Positions 19,691-31,776 of a DNA stretch of 64,000 bases are shown piece after piece; position 1 is the stretch's first letter; each line of letters starts with the position of its first letter. This DNA comes from Culex pipiens pallens (taxonomy: Eukaryota; Arthropoda; Insecta; Diptera; Culicidae): the NCBI RefSeq assembly GCF_016801865.2, contig NC_068937.1, positions 65,515,665-65,579,664 of the forward strand. Reading direction: 5' to 3'. The translations under genes were made by a program, and so were the position numbers. Under the pieces are notes generated by a model. It did no database searches, was not told the DNA's origin, and saw only the letters and a program-made list of their open reading frames with translations.

Positions 19691-22600
19691 ATGGATGTAT
19701 CCGGAGAGGAACGAAAATCGAACCCGTCCGTCCGGCAGGACCAGCACTTAATCGGTGAGTAATATTGTTTTTATTTCCCTTTACATTCCGGATGATTACA
19801 CGCTCCACGAACGCTGTTCTTATCAGCGAGTTTTTATTGTTTTTTTTTTTTAATTGGAAAGATTATGTCCACGTTGTATGCATAGAATTTGGTCGCCCTT
19901 TTTCAGTTCTCTATTTGAAGTTTGTGCAGCTAGTCGCGTTCTATTAAGTGTATCGATTTTTTGTTGTTGTTATTTGCCATAGAAGAGAAAATATCAAATT
20001 TCCTAAACCGATATTACTTTCGTGACGTGAGTCGATATTTCTCGCATGAGTGCACTGGAATCGGGTCTTATTGCTAGCAGCAGGAGAAATTTCTTTGAGA
20101 AAAAAGAGTGATTTTTACATGAAATGAAAGCTAACCGTGAGTTTATCATGAAAAGAGCAATATGTCAAACCATTCAGATTTGATCAATATGTCAAAACTT
20201 TAATCAACAGTAAATTTTAAATTAACTACCCTTCTTTTTTATCATCGAAAACTTAAAGAAATCGTCAAAAGTCTGTTGGACAGCCTAAGCGGAGATGAGC
20301 AACTACGCAATACAACGGAGGCAGCACTGATTAGGATTGCGAAGAAGCGTTACGATGAAATCATAGAAGTGTTTTGCGAGTATCGGAAGAAGCACCCGAA
20401 GCTGGGCGAAACGCAGGCATCGATCATTCTGAGGTAGGCCGTCGGGTAAATGTTCTGCGGACACAATTCGCTTGAAACGTGCTTCTTTTGGCAGGGTCAT
20501 CGAACATGTTGTGGTCAACTTGATGGATAAGATCAGCCACGGAACCGCGTCCAAGTGTGTGGAGTACAGTGTCAACGAGATAACGCGATGTCCAGATCAG
20601 CAAACAACGATTCAGGTGCCGTGTCGAGAGATTCTAGTATCCGTAGGCAGGCGGTACTGCAAAGAGGTGATGGACGCACTCGCGAAACATGTCGAGCAGC
20701 ACCAGGTGGCCCATTTTATGGTTCCCTACACAATGGGTTCTTTAGCTACGGCCAATGTTATGGACTCGATTTCTTTGATTAAACCATTACTTGGCTTTAT
20801 TCTGCCAACACTTTCCTCGATCAAACAGGACCACCTGAGACAATCTTACGCCTTTGCCATCGGTCGCTTCGGGGAAGCTTTCTGCGAGTACAAAGAACAC
20901 CTCCGTCTTAATCCAAACGAAGAAACTCCAATGAAAACCGGTTTAACTTATGACATTTCGGACGAGGTGGGCATTTGTTACGATCTGTTCCAGAGCCAAT
21001 GGTTGTCGTCTCGCGAGCCCAAATTGGCGTATGAAGTGTTGAACGCTCTGTCCTTTCTGTATCCTTTGCTTCCAATGGACAAATTGAACGATGGTTTGCT
21101 AAAAGTTATACCGGCCACACTCGCCCTGTACCGTCGTAGCATTGATCGGAGTGTCGTAACGCAATATTTAGCATCAATCATCAAAACTGTCCTCACCCTG
21201 AATGCGTCACTTTTGTCGGGAGTTTCTGACACCATAATTGCGACTCTTTTTGATCTGGTCTGTGTCAACCCGGACTACGAGAAGCCACAAACGGTCAAGG
21301 GACACTACGAAGTGCTGCGCTGCTTCGATTTGATGGCTAATGACTTTGGCGAAAAAATCGTGGAGATCCTTTTGATACATTTACGCAGTAACAACGAGCG
21401 AGAGCGAATAAAATCGCTACTGGTGTTGACACATCTAACCAACACGTCGGAGACAATCATCGTTGAAAAACAGTCCGAAATTTGTTCGATTTTGAAATCG
21501 ATGCTGGTCACGGAGCGATCAATAAAGTTAAAAATGATTCTGCTTAAGACGGTCGTCGCCTTTATGCAGCGAAATTTTGTGCACGAGCGGGAATTCGTAA
21601 TATTTTTGATACGAGGAAGCTGTCGACAGTCCAAGTTCAATACCGAGTATGGCAGCAACGAAGAATATCTGGAATTTGTGAAGGCGTGCAACAACACACT
21701 TTTCATACTGTCCTCAACCATCGGCACCATGGACGACATTCTAAGGATAGAATTACTGCAAAATTTCCTTAGGTGACAGCAAATGAGTCTTGTCCATTTG
21801 AAATTAAAGTAACTTTTCATCTCATTATTCCACAGGCTTGAATTCACCGACATCAGCAGTACGATTAGCAAGTGTTTAGCCAATCTGTTGGCCAAGAGTC
21901 CGGAGATTGGCGTCAGCAGTCATCCAGATGGTCGTAATCCGTTCGATGAGAACGAACCCAGCATCGAAGAGGTCCGCCCGCCAAACCCACTGTCGGTGTT
22001 TGTCCGATCGCTGGCACTGCTGGGCAATTTCGACGAAATGACGCGCGTTCAAAACGTGCTGGCATTTTTGAAGAGCTATTCGCCATATTTGTACAAAAAC
22101 CGCCTTCTGGTGCCGCTCTGGAACGAGAAGCTGGGAGAGATTGTGCAAGAGCTGGGCACCATAAATCAGAAACGGTACGATGCTTTACTGTTTGAGTTTA
22201 TTCAGGCGACCATCAGAGATATCGACGAGAACAAGAACAAGTTTGTGGAGAGCGTTATTGCGGAAATTTACCAACAATTTCCGCTTTATCAGCCGATTGC
22301 ACCGGGAACAAACCAACCGTCGATGGAATTCCGCATTCCGATGCTAGATCGAGAGAAGCGCATGCTCATTAAGGTAAAATAATAAGAATTTTCAATAAGT
22401 TTTCGTGGTTATCAACTCCCTCAACAAGTAAACGGCGCATCCGTTAGAATGAAGTGAGTTTCACTTAGATCTGGGTGCATCTGATGCTTCATTTACTCAT
22501 TTCTGGTTCGGTTTTGACGAAAGTCACCCAAATATGAATGCTGTTTGTTCTGGTGGAACTTGGACTGGTCTGACGACGCAGAATCGAGGAGAAAAGAAAA

Positions 22601-25600
22601 CACATCGAAACTAAACTAAACAAACTAAATCGCCTCATGTCCGTCTGATTCGTGCTTTTGCACAGGGGTGTGCATTGCCAGTTGAGAGAATTGAACCATC
22701 GGTAAACCACGTGGACTGTTTTTTTAAATCTCAGAACCACCGCGCCTGCATCTATCAAATGCATGGCCAGTTGAGAGGGATGGTCAACCGGAACATATCT
22801 GGAGTTTTTTTTTAAAGGTCCAATAAACCAAATTTCCATTTTTTGCTTTTTGAGTGTTTTTGAAACCGCCTTGATTTATGGCATCTCCAGCGCTGGCGTG
22901 CAAATCAAATTTGCACCCGGTTCATGAATACCGAGATCAAATTTGCCACCTTGAAAAAACTCCGTCATCCCCCAGTCAAATCAATCCGAATTCTGAAACG
23001 GAATCTAATTAGAATCGTATACAAATTCCGTTTCAAACGCAACAACCGGTTCCGTGTTCGAACCGGTTGTTGCGTTTGAAACGGAATTTGTATACGATTC
23101 TAATTAGATTCCGTTTCAGAATTCGGATTGATTTGACTGGGCCCCACCGCTAGGGTAGCAAATTTGCCACCGAAACAAGCCCACCGCGGGGGGCAAATAT
23201 GGGTTTTTATCATTTTTTGCTCTCGTTTACCTTCAAAATCAATAATTATGTGTTGATTCATGCCTAGAAATGCTAAAAGTTTATTAAACTTTTTAATCCT
23301 ATTGAAAATTTCAAAGAATTTCATTTTTCGAAAATGTCCAAAGGTAAACCATTTGCTACCCGATTTGATTCCCACCAAATTTGCTCTCGAGTTTGCCCCA
23401 CCGCGCGTTTTTTTTTTAATGTTTTTAATTATTTTTCATTAAAAAAAAATATAATTTTTATTTTTTTTATTTTTTAAATTTTGTTAATTTTTTTAAAATT
23501 TTTTAAAATTGTTTTTAAACTATTCTAATTTTTTTTAATTTTCTTTTTTTAATTTTTTTAATTTTTTTTTAAACTTTTCTAAATTTTATTATTTTTTTTT
23601 ATTTTTTTCAAAATTGTTTTAATTTTTTAATTTTTTTTTGAAGGTCTGCAATGCAGTGAATTTTGAACCTCCAACTTTCAAACTCCGGATTTTTCTTAGT
23701 TAGAATGTTTATTTTCGAAAAAAAAAATACCAAAAAATTAATTTGAGTATGTCAGTTTTTCGATTTATGGCCGCCTGAAACCCCATAGTGGGCAGGTACC
23801 GCGGTGGGGTTGACGTCGGGTGCAAATTTGATTTGCTTCGATGTTTGCTACCCGCGCTGGAGATGCACTTAGGGGTATTAAAAAACACCCAAAAAACAAA
23901 AACTAAAAATTTGGTTTATTGGACCTTTAAAAAAAACTCCAGATATCAGTATTATATTATTTATAGGTACTTGGAATGTTTTTGTCCCATTCGCCGGATG
24001 AACATCTGGTCGCCAACAAGGTAGATCTCATCATCGGATTGGCAAAAGCGGAAAAGCTGGAAAAGAGCGCATCGAACGAGTCCTATGAAGCCCTCCTGCA
24101 GGATCACGCCCAAGCTCTGGGGTACGTTTCGGTGGCGCACGTGGACATTCTGATGAGAAAGCTTCTTGCGTTGGTCATTGAAAACTCGAGTGTGAAGAAA
24201 TCCGGCAGCTTTTTCTCAAATTTAAACTTCATTAAAGATAGTAACAAGGAAACGGAAAATTTCAAAACAAAGGTGCTCGTACTTCAGTCGTTGAACTACG
24301 TCGTTACACGAGCTCCGCAAGAAAAGGTTGTACAGCTGTTTGACGAAACGGTCATCAATTATCTAACGGCCCAGTTCGACAACAAGGAACTGTTTCTGAA
24401 AAAGTTAATCCTTCAAACGTTTATGAATTTGGCAGTGATTCTGCTGAACAATCCCAACGCACTACCAGAGGACCATATGAACAACTTTAAAAACAAAAAC
24501 GAGCTGCTCAAGATATGCATGAACATAACGTGCGATGCGCAGAATGAGTACTTGCCCATGTTCCCGCTAATATTGACTCTGTCCACGACTCTCATCAAAT
24601 TAAATCGGGAGGATGAAAATGTCGACGTAAATGGACTGCTGAACACGGCTTGTTTTTACTTTTTCACCACCGCTCAAAATCTCAAAACCAAATTCAACTC
24701 AATCGAAGAGGACAACCGCAATAGCTACCTTGCAAAGTATCTAAATTTGTCGCTCCCAGAGCTGAACAGTTTCATCCAAGCCATTCTCGAACAACAAAAC
24801 GGTTCTCCAGCCTGTCTGGACGACATCAACTCGATACTGGAAATTTGGCTAAAGGATCGCAACAACGAGGTGAGAATCTGCGCGGGTCATGTGTACAACA
24901 AAACCCTCGAAGTTTACATGAAATCGATGAAGATTGGCTGTGAGGCTCCCTCAAAGTTTAACCAAACCGGAAGTCTGCTGGGGAAAACTATCCCACGCTG
25001 CATCGACTCGAACGCGACCGTGCGCCAAACTGCCATCGAAGTGTTGAAGAAAGTTCTGGAAATTGCTTGCATCTACGAGACGCTCACGATCGCCGACAAC
25101 CGGGTCGAGTGGGTCAAGGAGCTGGACACGATTCGCGAGGAAATCGTAACGGACGACCCGAAGGACATTTATCGGATTGCGAGTCAGCTGGCAAACATCA
25201 TTGCCCAACGGCTGTCCAACTATCAGTACGTTCAGTTTAGCAAGTGTCTGCTGTACAGTTTGAACGATCCGGAGCAAAGTTCCGCGATCGGGGCGTCGGT
25301 TGTGCTGAAATTTTTCATGCAGGTCAAGGGAGCCGAAATGTATCACGCGATTCCGGAGCTGATTAAGGAGTGTCTTCATGTGAGCGTTATCTATTTTGTT
25401 TGCCCTGGATGTATTACAGATTTTAGAGAGAAACAGATTGGTCGATGCAAAATAAATCGGCACTGGCAACGTATGTTTTGCGCTTGCAACGCTGCCAGTT
25501 TTGCGGTAGGTGTCCAGCGTGCCTGGATCTGTCAAACATTGGCCAATCTGTTTCCTTGAAAATCTGTAGGATGTATTGGTGTAACTCCATTTCTTTGATT

Positions 25601-27572
25601 CCAGGCGGTCAAAAACTGCGACGTTCCCAAGGCACGTTCCGGCGTACTAAAATCGATGCTGGCCATCACCAAGCACCACCCGAAGCTTGTTTGCAATGAA
25701 ATTCTTGGCCAGAGCTTGCCCCTCGAAGAGTAAGATGCGAATCTGGGTTGATCTATCGATGAATCGAAGGTAAACTTGTGTTGTTTGTTTTTATTCAATT
25801 CCAGTAACGTAGTTGATTACTGGAGAACTGTCGCGAGGGATGGCGAATTATCGGGAATTATTTTGGACAACTTTATAGGCACCGTAACGACTTCGTGCCT
25901 GTACGAACAGCAACACCAGGACAAGCCCAACGACGCCCATAAGGTCGTGACTTTGCAACCGTTTTCGATAGTGTGCGTTTTAAACGAACTGTTCAAAAGC
26001 CAGGAAATTAAGCAGGAGTTGAAGGCAAGATTTACGGAGATATTCTGTATGATGCTGTCGACGTTGGCCACGTACATCAACTTGCAGCCACCGTGTGTCC
26101 ACGTGGTTTCTCTGGAGGGCAGTGGGAACGTGGCAGTCCCGAAGAGTGCCAAGCGTGCAAAGAGCGCCACCAGTCGGGACTCCAAGCTGAACCCGTGCCA
26201 GATTGCGCTGGACACGTACAAGACATTCCTTGACACGCTGGACATGCAGCAGATCTCGAACGTTCTAAGCGTGTGCCCGGATCTTGGCTCCAGCACCGAT
26301 CTGAACAGCTTTATTGAAATCCTAACGCCACTGGCGGTCGCGACTGCATCGGAAGTAGGCATCAACTCAACAACGATGAAGCAAATCGTGCTGACGCTCA
26401 GCAAGTACGTGAGCAGTCCCTACGATAGCCAGCGGATCGCATCGACCGGTTTCTACTCGCATCTGGTTCCGCTGAAGCCGTGCGGGGAGATTTCATCGGT
26501 AATCATGCTGCACCTGAACTCTTCCCTAAACGATCCCAATCCGTTGGTGCGAGGCCTAAGCATTCGCGGTATGTCGTACTTGTGCAGTCTCACCGATCAC
26601 GACGTTGACAAGTACGCGGAAATGTGTCTGACTGCTCTGATGAAGGGCATTGATGACTACAACAAGGACTGCTTCATTAACATCCCCTTGGAGAGCATGC
26701 GGGGGCTGTCGAAAATCGTCCAGACTCTGCCCCAGGAAAAGTTTGAAATGTTTCTGGTGTCGCTGGCCATCCGGATTAAGCCGTTCTTTGAAAATGTATC
26801 CACAGAGCTGCGCGAGTGCGCGATTTTGCTGTTTGGTGACCTTTGCCACCAGAAGGCAAACAATGCACAGAAGAAGCAGCAAACTGAAGGTAGTGAATCG
26901 GATGACGGGCTGGCCTCGGAATCGCTGATGGAACAACTTAAGGCCAATTTGTGCTCATTGCTTTTGCATTTGTCCGAGGAAAATCTCCTGATTGCTAGGG
27001 TAAAAAAAACAAGCTTTCTCCGAGCTTTGTCCTGATCTCTGCATCTGCTCGTTTCACAGGCTTGCAAAATAACGCTCAAGAACGTTTGTGCCCTGCTGGA
27101 GACCACCAAGACGAATCAGTTGGCGCAGAACCATCTACTGGAGCACGGACAGCTGCAGTACGGAACCTTCATCAAGGATTTTGTCAAACTTATTGTGAGT
27201 GTGAATTGCAATTTCGCGTTCATTTTGGGTTTGCTGATGTTGGTCGTTTTTTTTTTTTTGCAGGGAGAGGAACTTCCGGATTCAGTAAACGATTTCATCG
27301 ATGCCTGTTTGCCGTTTATGCGCAGCCAGTGGGCGGAAATTCGTGGAAATGCAGCGGTGTTGATTGGTAAAAATATCCCTTTGAATTCAGTTCTACACGC
27401 AACATCTAACATTCTGTTCCGCAAATTCGCAGGTTTGCTCCGAATGCAGAGTCGAACGAGTTCGTCTGTCGACACGGTTGGCCACAAAATCGCTCAACTG
27501 CTCAGGGACGAGGATTGTGGCGTCAAGGTAAAAGCGGCCGAAGCGTTGGGTTTCATCTACGGTGAATGCTAG
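19691..27572 (+). CDS. MROH1: MROH1-like maestro HEAT-repeat protein, ten coding exons
   Basis: Exons 19691-19754, 20259-20433, 20495-21772, 21836-22373, 23967-25379, 25605-25729, 25805-26999, 27060-27194, 27264-27366, 27433-27572. They sum to 5166 nt (1721 residues plus stop), all GT-AG and phase-consistent. The first ATG (19691) was chosen because it opens the frame spliced into IVKSLLDSLSGDEQLRNTTE, which resembles the N-terminal HEAT region of animal MROH1 (HEATR7A). Diagnostic stretches are REILVSVGRRYCKEVMDAL and LFQSQWLSSREPKLAYEVLN, and the C-terminus ends with HEAT helices (LRDEDCGVKVKAAEALGFIY). The product is an all-helical scaffold of HEAT repeats without catalytic residues, probably cytosolic; mammalian MROH1 has been linked to lysosomes. 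The length is close to that of vertebrate MROH1. The exon 2 acceptor is weak. No poly(A) signal is seen before the assembly gap. Confidence 0.92.
22881..23866. mobile_element. TIR element nested in the intron 4 element
   Basis: Starts GCATCTCCAGCGCTGG and ends with the inverse of GCATCTCCAGCGC, with GCAAATCAAATTTGCACCCG subterminally on both sides. The interior is a long T-rich tract (23410-23640) plus a palindromic insertion. A related fragment is at 13303. Confidence 0.75.
22971..23141. mobile_element. 171-bp perfect palindrome (82-bp arms) MITE
   Basis: Begins CCCAGTCAAATCAATCCG and ends with its exact complement. The two 82-bp arms are identical around a 7-base loop (CGTGTTC). Inserted in the 22881-23866 element; target duplication ambiguous (C/G runs). 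Confidence 0.88.
25415..25568. mobile_element. 154-bp MITE filling most of MROH1 intron 5
   Basis: TIRs TACAGATTTT followed by GAAACAGATTGG; 8-bp duplication GGATGTAT at 25407-25414 and 25569-25576. The interior has CGGCACTGGCAACGTATG. Same family as 63153-63320. Confidence 0.88.
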
Positions 27573-27655
27573 AAAAACTGAGAATCTGCTTTGCTTCGCT
27601 CGGTGTTTGAAATGTTTTATGGGGGATCGTGATACTGTTTGCTTAAAACCTAGCA
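27573..27655 (+). other. MROH1 3' flank before the gap
   Basis: Sequence after the stop codon up to the gap, with no AATAAA seen. The 3' UTR probably continues into the unsequenced stretch. Confidence 0.4.
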
Positions 27656-27755
27656 NNNNNNNNNNNNNNNNNNNNNNNNNNNNNNNNNNNNNNNNNNNNN
27701 NNNNNNNNNNNNNNNNNNNNNNNNNNNNNNNNNNNNNNNNNNNNNNNNNNNNNNN
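27656..27755. other. Assembly gap (100 N)
   Basis: Exactly 100 N, the conventional placeholder for a gap of unknown size. Confidence 0.99.
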
Positions 27756-28365
27756 TTTATTTTTCCCCCACTCTAAAAATCCTTCCAAGTTATACATGAT
27801 ATCCTGGCCTATTTTATTACTCGCACTCTTAATTTTATAAAATCCTAATATAAATGTTCTATTTCTTTCCACCGCGCTCTAATTCTCCCTTTTCGTGAGA
27901 ACTCAGATGTTCTCATAATATTGACCCGAAATTAGTCGAGGTCCTTTTATGACTTAACCCATAGATAATGTAATTTTTATTGTTATCCTTTTTCACAGAT
28001 ATTGTTATTTATTTGTTTCTCGTCAGGACCTCTAGGATAATTTTATTGTTTTCTTGACGCGCATGTCCTTTTTATCTGATCCTTGTCGGGCACCAGTCTG
28101 CGCGTGCCACTTAAGTGGGTCATAAAAGTGCTGTCGCATCATCCATATACGCTCTTAGTTGATTTTTTTTATTGTCATCCCTTTTCTTTCATCTCTCCTG
28201 ATTCGTCTTACAGGTAGTTATACAAAACCTAATATTTTCGCTTTTAACAAAACAGAGAAAATCTACTTTGAATTTTTCTGGTAAGGCGAGGGTCGCTTCA
28301 CTTGCTCTGTCCTGTGGGCTAATTTGCTAATGATTATTTGGGATGAAATCATATTTCAATAAATA
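27756..28365. other. Intergenic, nothing recognised
   Basis: AT-rich, no ORF of note. 28305-28365 resembles 29885-29909, just outside the ACCAGGTAG repeats. Confidence 0.4.
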
Positions 28366-28998
28366 ACCAGGTAGCAGTTATTGATCAACGCGCCCGAGTG
28401 CTTCTAGCAGATGCGGCGAATAAAGCTAATATAGGGGTCATTCCACCTGAAGCGGAACACCATTTGAAAATTACCATCTCCGATTCTGCTCAAATTTGGC
28501 AGAGCTGTTAAGACTATCAAAACATGCAAAAATCCTGAATTTCATCCAAATCGGACCACCCCCTCCATTTTTGTACCCTCCCAAAAAATCGACTTTTTGG
28601 CGATTTTTGAGCGAAACCCCTATCTTCGAACGACGATAACTCAGGAACCACAAATCTTAGAGGGTCGGTCTTAGACTCAATTTTGAAGGAAATTGGACGT
28701 AGAATCGATTTCCGTGATCAAAATTTAGATTAAAATATGTTTTCTACCTGTATTGCGCAATTGAAAACTTTAAATGGCCGTATCTCAAAACAGCCCTATT
28801 TATTTTATAAATTTGACCTCACCATCGTATTCCCCGTCCGATTTTACATAAGAATCACTTATCGACAGAAAGGAATATGTTTCGTTCCAGAGATATCGAA
28901 TTTTAATGTTTTGAGTATTTGAGATTACCTAAATTATCTACACTCGCCGCCTCTGCAAGAAGCACTAAGTCGTGCTGATGAAAAAATTACTACCTGGT
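28366..28998. mobile_element. TIR element (ACCAGGTAG ends) carrying a 496-bp TA-flanked insert
   Basis: Left end ACCAGGTAGCAGTTATTG, right end the complement of ACCAGGTAGTAATT. Shared subterminal blocks (GAGTGCTTCTAGCAGATGCG against its complement near 28945) define arms of about 65 bp. Repeat unit A (28434-28929) sits between the arms. Confidence 0.7.
28434..28929 (+). repeat. About 500-bp TA-flanked repeat, copy A
   Basis: GGGGTCATTCCACCTGAAG to GAGATTACC, flanked by TA. Copies B and C (inverted) at 29978-30483 and 30486-30990. Confidence 0.85.
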
Positions 28999-29909
28999 GT
29001 TCTGTAAGATGAATTATTTTTATAATTTTATACGATTTTGAGATAATCAATACCTTGAACAATCTTTTTTTTGTTTAAGGAATATTTATTGAGTAATTTT
29101 TAATGCACTATTTTTACTGATCTCAGTGTCATTGAACCATATTAAGTAAAATTTGAACTTTTAATATTTATTTGCAAATGCTACAGAGTTTTTACAATAA
29201 AATTTTCGAAAATTTATCATTATTCTATTATTTTCATATTTTTTCTAATTCCTCATTTCTTCCCACTTTCTCAAATTATTTCTTTTATTTCTTCTTTTAT
29301 TTGAAACGAGAGCAAATGTAGAGCTGGCTGTAGTAGATGAAATAATTCTCATGGGTTCTAGAGCTTTTGCCATGTGCGGTAGCGAAATAGTGCCATTCAG
29401 CAAAAACCCCAAATTCTGCCTTAGGGTTTGAAAGATTGATCATATTAAACCGATTTTTATAATGTGTTTCATCAGAATAATTGATGATTTTTGAATTCTG
29501 GTACATTTAATTTCAAAAGCAATACCATATACTTCTGATACATGTGGATAGCAGCTGTATCGTCTTCCTAGATTTCGAAATGATTGACAAACAAAAAAAA
29601 GATTTTTGTTCGGACGGTGTCGAAATGAACACAACTGAATAATAACACAACTAGATAATAAATCAGATTAATCGTTGTGATTTTCTTACCTTTTTCCAGT
29701 TTTATACTTTCCAGAAATCCTCCTCCTTAATCATGCTTCACTAGAGTTTTATTCATATTAATTCATAATTTTTAACACGATAATGTATCGTACACTTTTT
29801 CTTAAGTTACAAGATCAATTACAATTTCCTGCTAGCTCTGCGGGAATTCCATTCTGCTCTGTATTGCGTGTCGTTCTTGCATTGTACTGTGGGCTTAATT
29901 CAATAAATA
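28999..29909. other. AT-rich intergenic, nothing recognised
   Basis: No ORF with recognisable similarity and no TIRs seen. Confidence 0.4.
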
Positions 29910-29975
29910 ACCAGGTAGCAGTTATTGAACAGCGCTTCTGAGTGCTTCTAGCATATGCGGCGAATGAAGCTAATG
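29910..29975 (+). repeat. Left arm of an ACCAGGTAG element
   Basis: Matches 28366-28433 (ACCAGGTAGCAGTTATTGA, GAGTGCTTCTAGCA, ATGCGGCGAAT). The right arm is not seen beyond copy C. Confidence 0.7.
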
Positions 29976-29977
29976 TA

Positions 29978-30483
29978 GGTAATCTCAAAAACTAAAAACT
30001 TTAAAATTCGATATCTCTGGAACGAAACATATTCCTTTCTGTCGATAAGTGATTCTTATGTAAAATCGGACGGGGAATACGATGGTGAGGTCAAATTTAT
30101 AAAATAAATAGGGCTGTTTTGAGATACGGCCATTTAAAGTTTTCAATTGCGCAATACAGGTAGAAAACATATTTTAATCTAAATTTTGATCACGGAAATC
30201 GATTCTACGTCCAATTTCCTTCAAAATTGAGTCTAAGACCGACCCTCTAAGATTTGTGGTTCCTGAGTTATCGTCGTTTGAAGATAGGGGTTTTGCTCAA
30301 AATTCGCCAAAAAGTCGATTTTTTGGGAGGGTACAAAAATGGAGAGGGTGGTCCGATTTGGATGAAATTCGGGATTTTTGCATGTTTTGATAGTCTCAAC
30401 AGCTCTGCCAAATTCGAGCAGAATCGGAGATGGTAATTTTCAAATTTGCATTTTTTCTTGCACACTTCAGGTGGAATGACCCA
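29978..30483 (-). repeat. About 500-bp TA-flanked repeat, copy B
   Basis: Inverted relative to copy A. Starts GGTAATCTCAAA and ends GGAATGACCCA. Inserted at the same position of the ACCAGGTAG arm as copy A, but in the opposite orientation. Confidence 0.88.
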
Positions 30484-30485
30484 TA

Positions 30486-30990
30486 GGTAATCTCAAATAC
30501 TTAAAACTTTAAAATTCGATATCTCTGGAACGAAACATATTCCTTTCTGTCGATACGTGATTATTATGTGAAATTGGCCGGGGAATACGATGGTGAGGTC
30601 AAATTTAAAAAATAAATAGGGCTGTTTTGAGATACAGCCGTTTAAAGTTTTCAATTGCGCAATACAGGTAGACAAATAATTTCAATCTAAATTTTGATCA
30701 CGGAAATGGATTCTACGTCCAATTTCCTACAAAATTGAGTCTAAGACCGACCTTCTAAGATTTGTGGTTCGTGAGTTATCATCGTTTGAAGATAGGGGTT
30801 TCGCTCAAAAATCGCAAAAAGTCGATTTTTTGGGAGGGTACAAAAATGTAGGGGGTAGTCCGATTTGGATGAAATTCAGCATTTTTACATGTTTTGATAG
30901 TCTTAAAAGCTCTGCCAAATTTGAGCAGAATCGGAGATGGTAATTTTCAAATTTGCATTTTTTCTTGCACACTTCAGGTGGAATGACCCA
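30486..30990 (-). repeat. About 500-bp TA-flanked repeat, copy C
   Basis: Head-to-tail with B, sharing a single TA between them. More diverged from A than B is. Confidence 0.88.
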
Positions 30991-31122
30991 TAGATCAATG
31001 AAAAACTTTATAGAGTAATTTTTTTTATTCATGTATAAAAATAATAGTCAATTAGAACTGATTTTTTTAGTATTAAAAATAATAGAACTGATTTCATTTA
31101 AAAATATCAACAAGATTTATAA
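30991..31122. other. Short AT-rich spacer
   Basis: Nothing recognised. Confidence 0.4.
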
Positions 31123-31776
31123 CCCAAGTAGCATTTGGCAACATGATAAATTTGACTAAGTCCAGTTTTTGTTTTGTTTTGCTATAGAAACATATATATG
31201 ACATTTTAGCAACAATACGTCGCAATGTTGCAAACGCTTCGAATTGAAAACAACTTTTCAACAATCCATTTCGTTTTGTAATCGAAACATATTGAAAACT
31301 TATTGGTCACATTGTTGCAACATGTGACTTAGCCTGATTTTTGTGCTAAGTTTTATATTGAAATCAAAAATCTTATATACAGTTCGACCAAACCTTGTCT
31401 CCTTTCATCAATTCATCCGTGGCTCAGTGGTAGAGGCATGGTGTGAGGATCTGAAGGTACCAGTCCAGAATCCCGAAAGAGGCACATTTGTTTTTTTGTT
31501 TAAAACGATATTTTTTGTTTCGGGCAAAATAAATGACAACATAATTGCAACATCATGGCAACACAACAAACTACTTTACCGACATATTTTGACAAACAAG
31601 TTGTTTCTGCAACTTCGTCGAAACAAAGTTGAAAACAAGCGGCTAAATGTTGCCAACACAACATTTTCGTGCGCTTTTTAGGGCACTACGAGTGTTCTAA
31701 CTATGTTGCGATAGCACATTTTGGGTGTTACGAAATAGTTGCATTTAAGGATGCGCAACAAAAAATGTTACTTGGG
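31123..31776. mobile_element. 654-bp TIR element with CCCAAGTA ends and an internal tRNA-like box
   Basis: Left end CCCAAGTAGCATTT, right end the complement of CCCAAGTAACATTT. The interior is rich in GCAACA/TGTTGC motifs on both sides. 31411-31480 has a perfect RNA polymerase III A box (TGGCTCAGTGGTAGAGGCAT) and a poor B box. A CCCAAGTAAC fragment also occurs twice near 13732-13770. Confidence 0.65.

Larger units (their letters stand above)
22799..23943. mobile_element. TIR element in MROH1 intron 4 (outermost of three)
   Basis: Ends CTGGAGTTTTTTTTTAAAGG and its complement continue through GGTCCAATAAACCAAATTT, about 35 bp of TIR. A fragment of a related end is at 63450-63490. It contains a second TIR element (22881-23866). 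Confidence 0.8.

Noticed and set aside
28737..30675. Repeated small ORF beginning MFSTCIAQLKTLNGRISKQP, present three times
   Set aside because: It recurs because the 500-bp repeat recurs; the start is lost or altered between copies and no family is recognisable.
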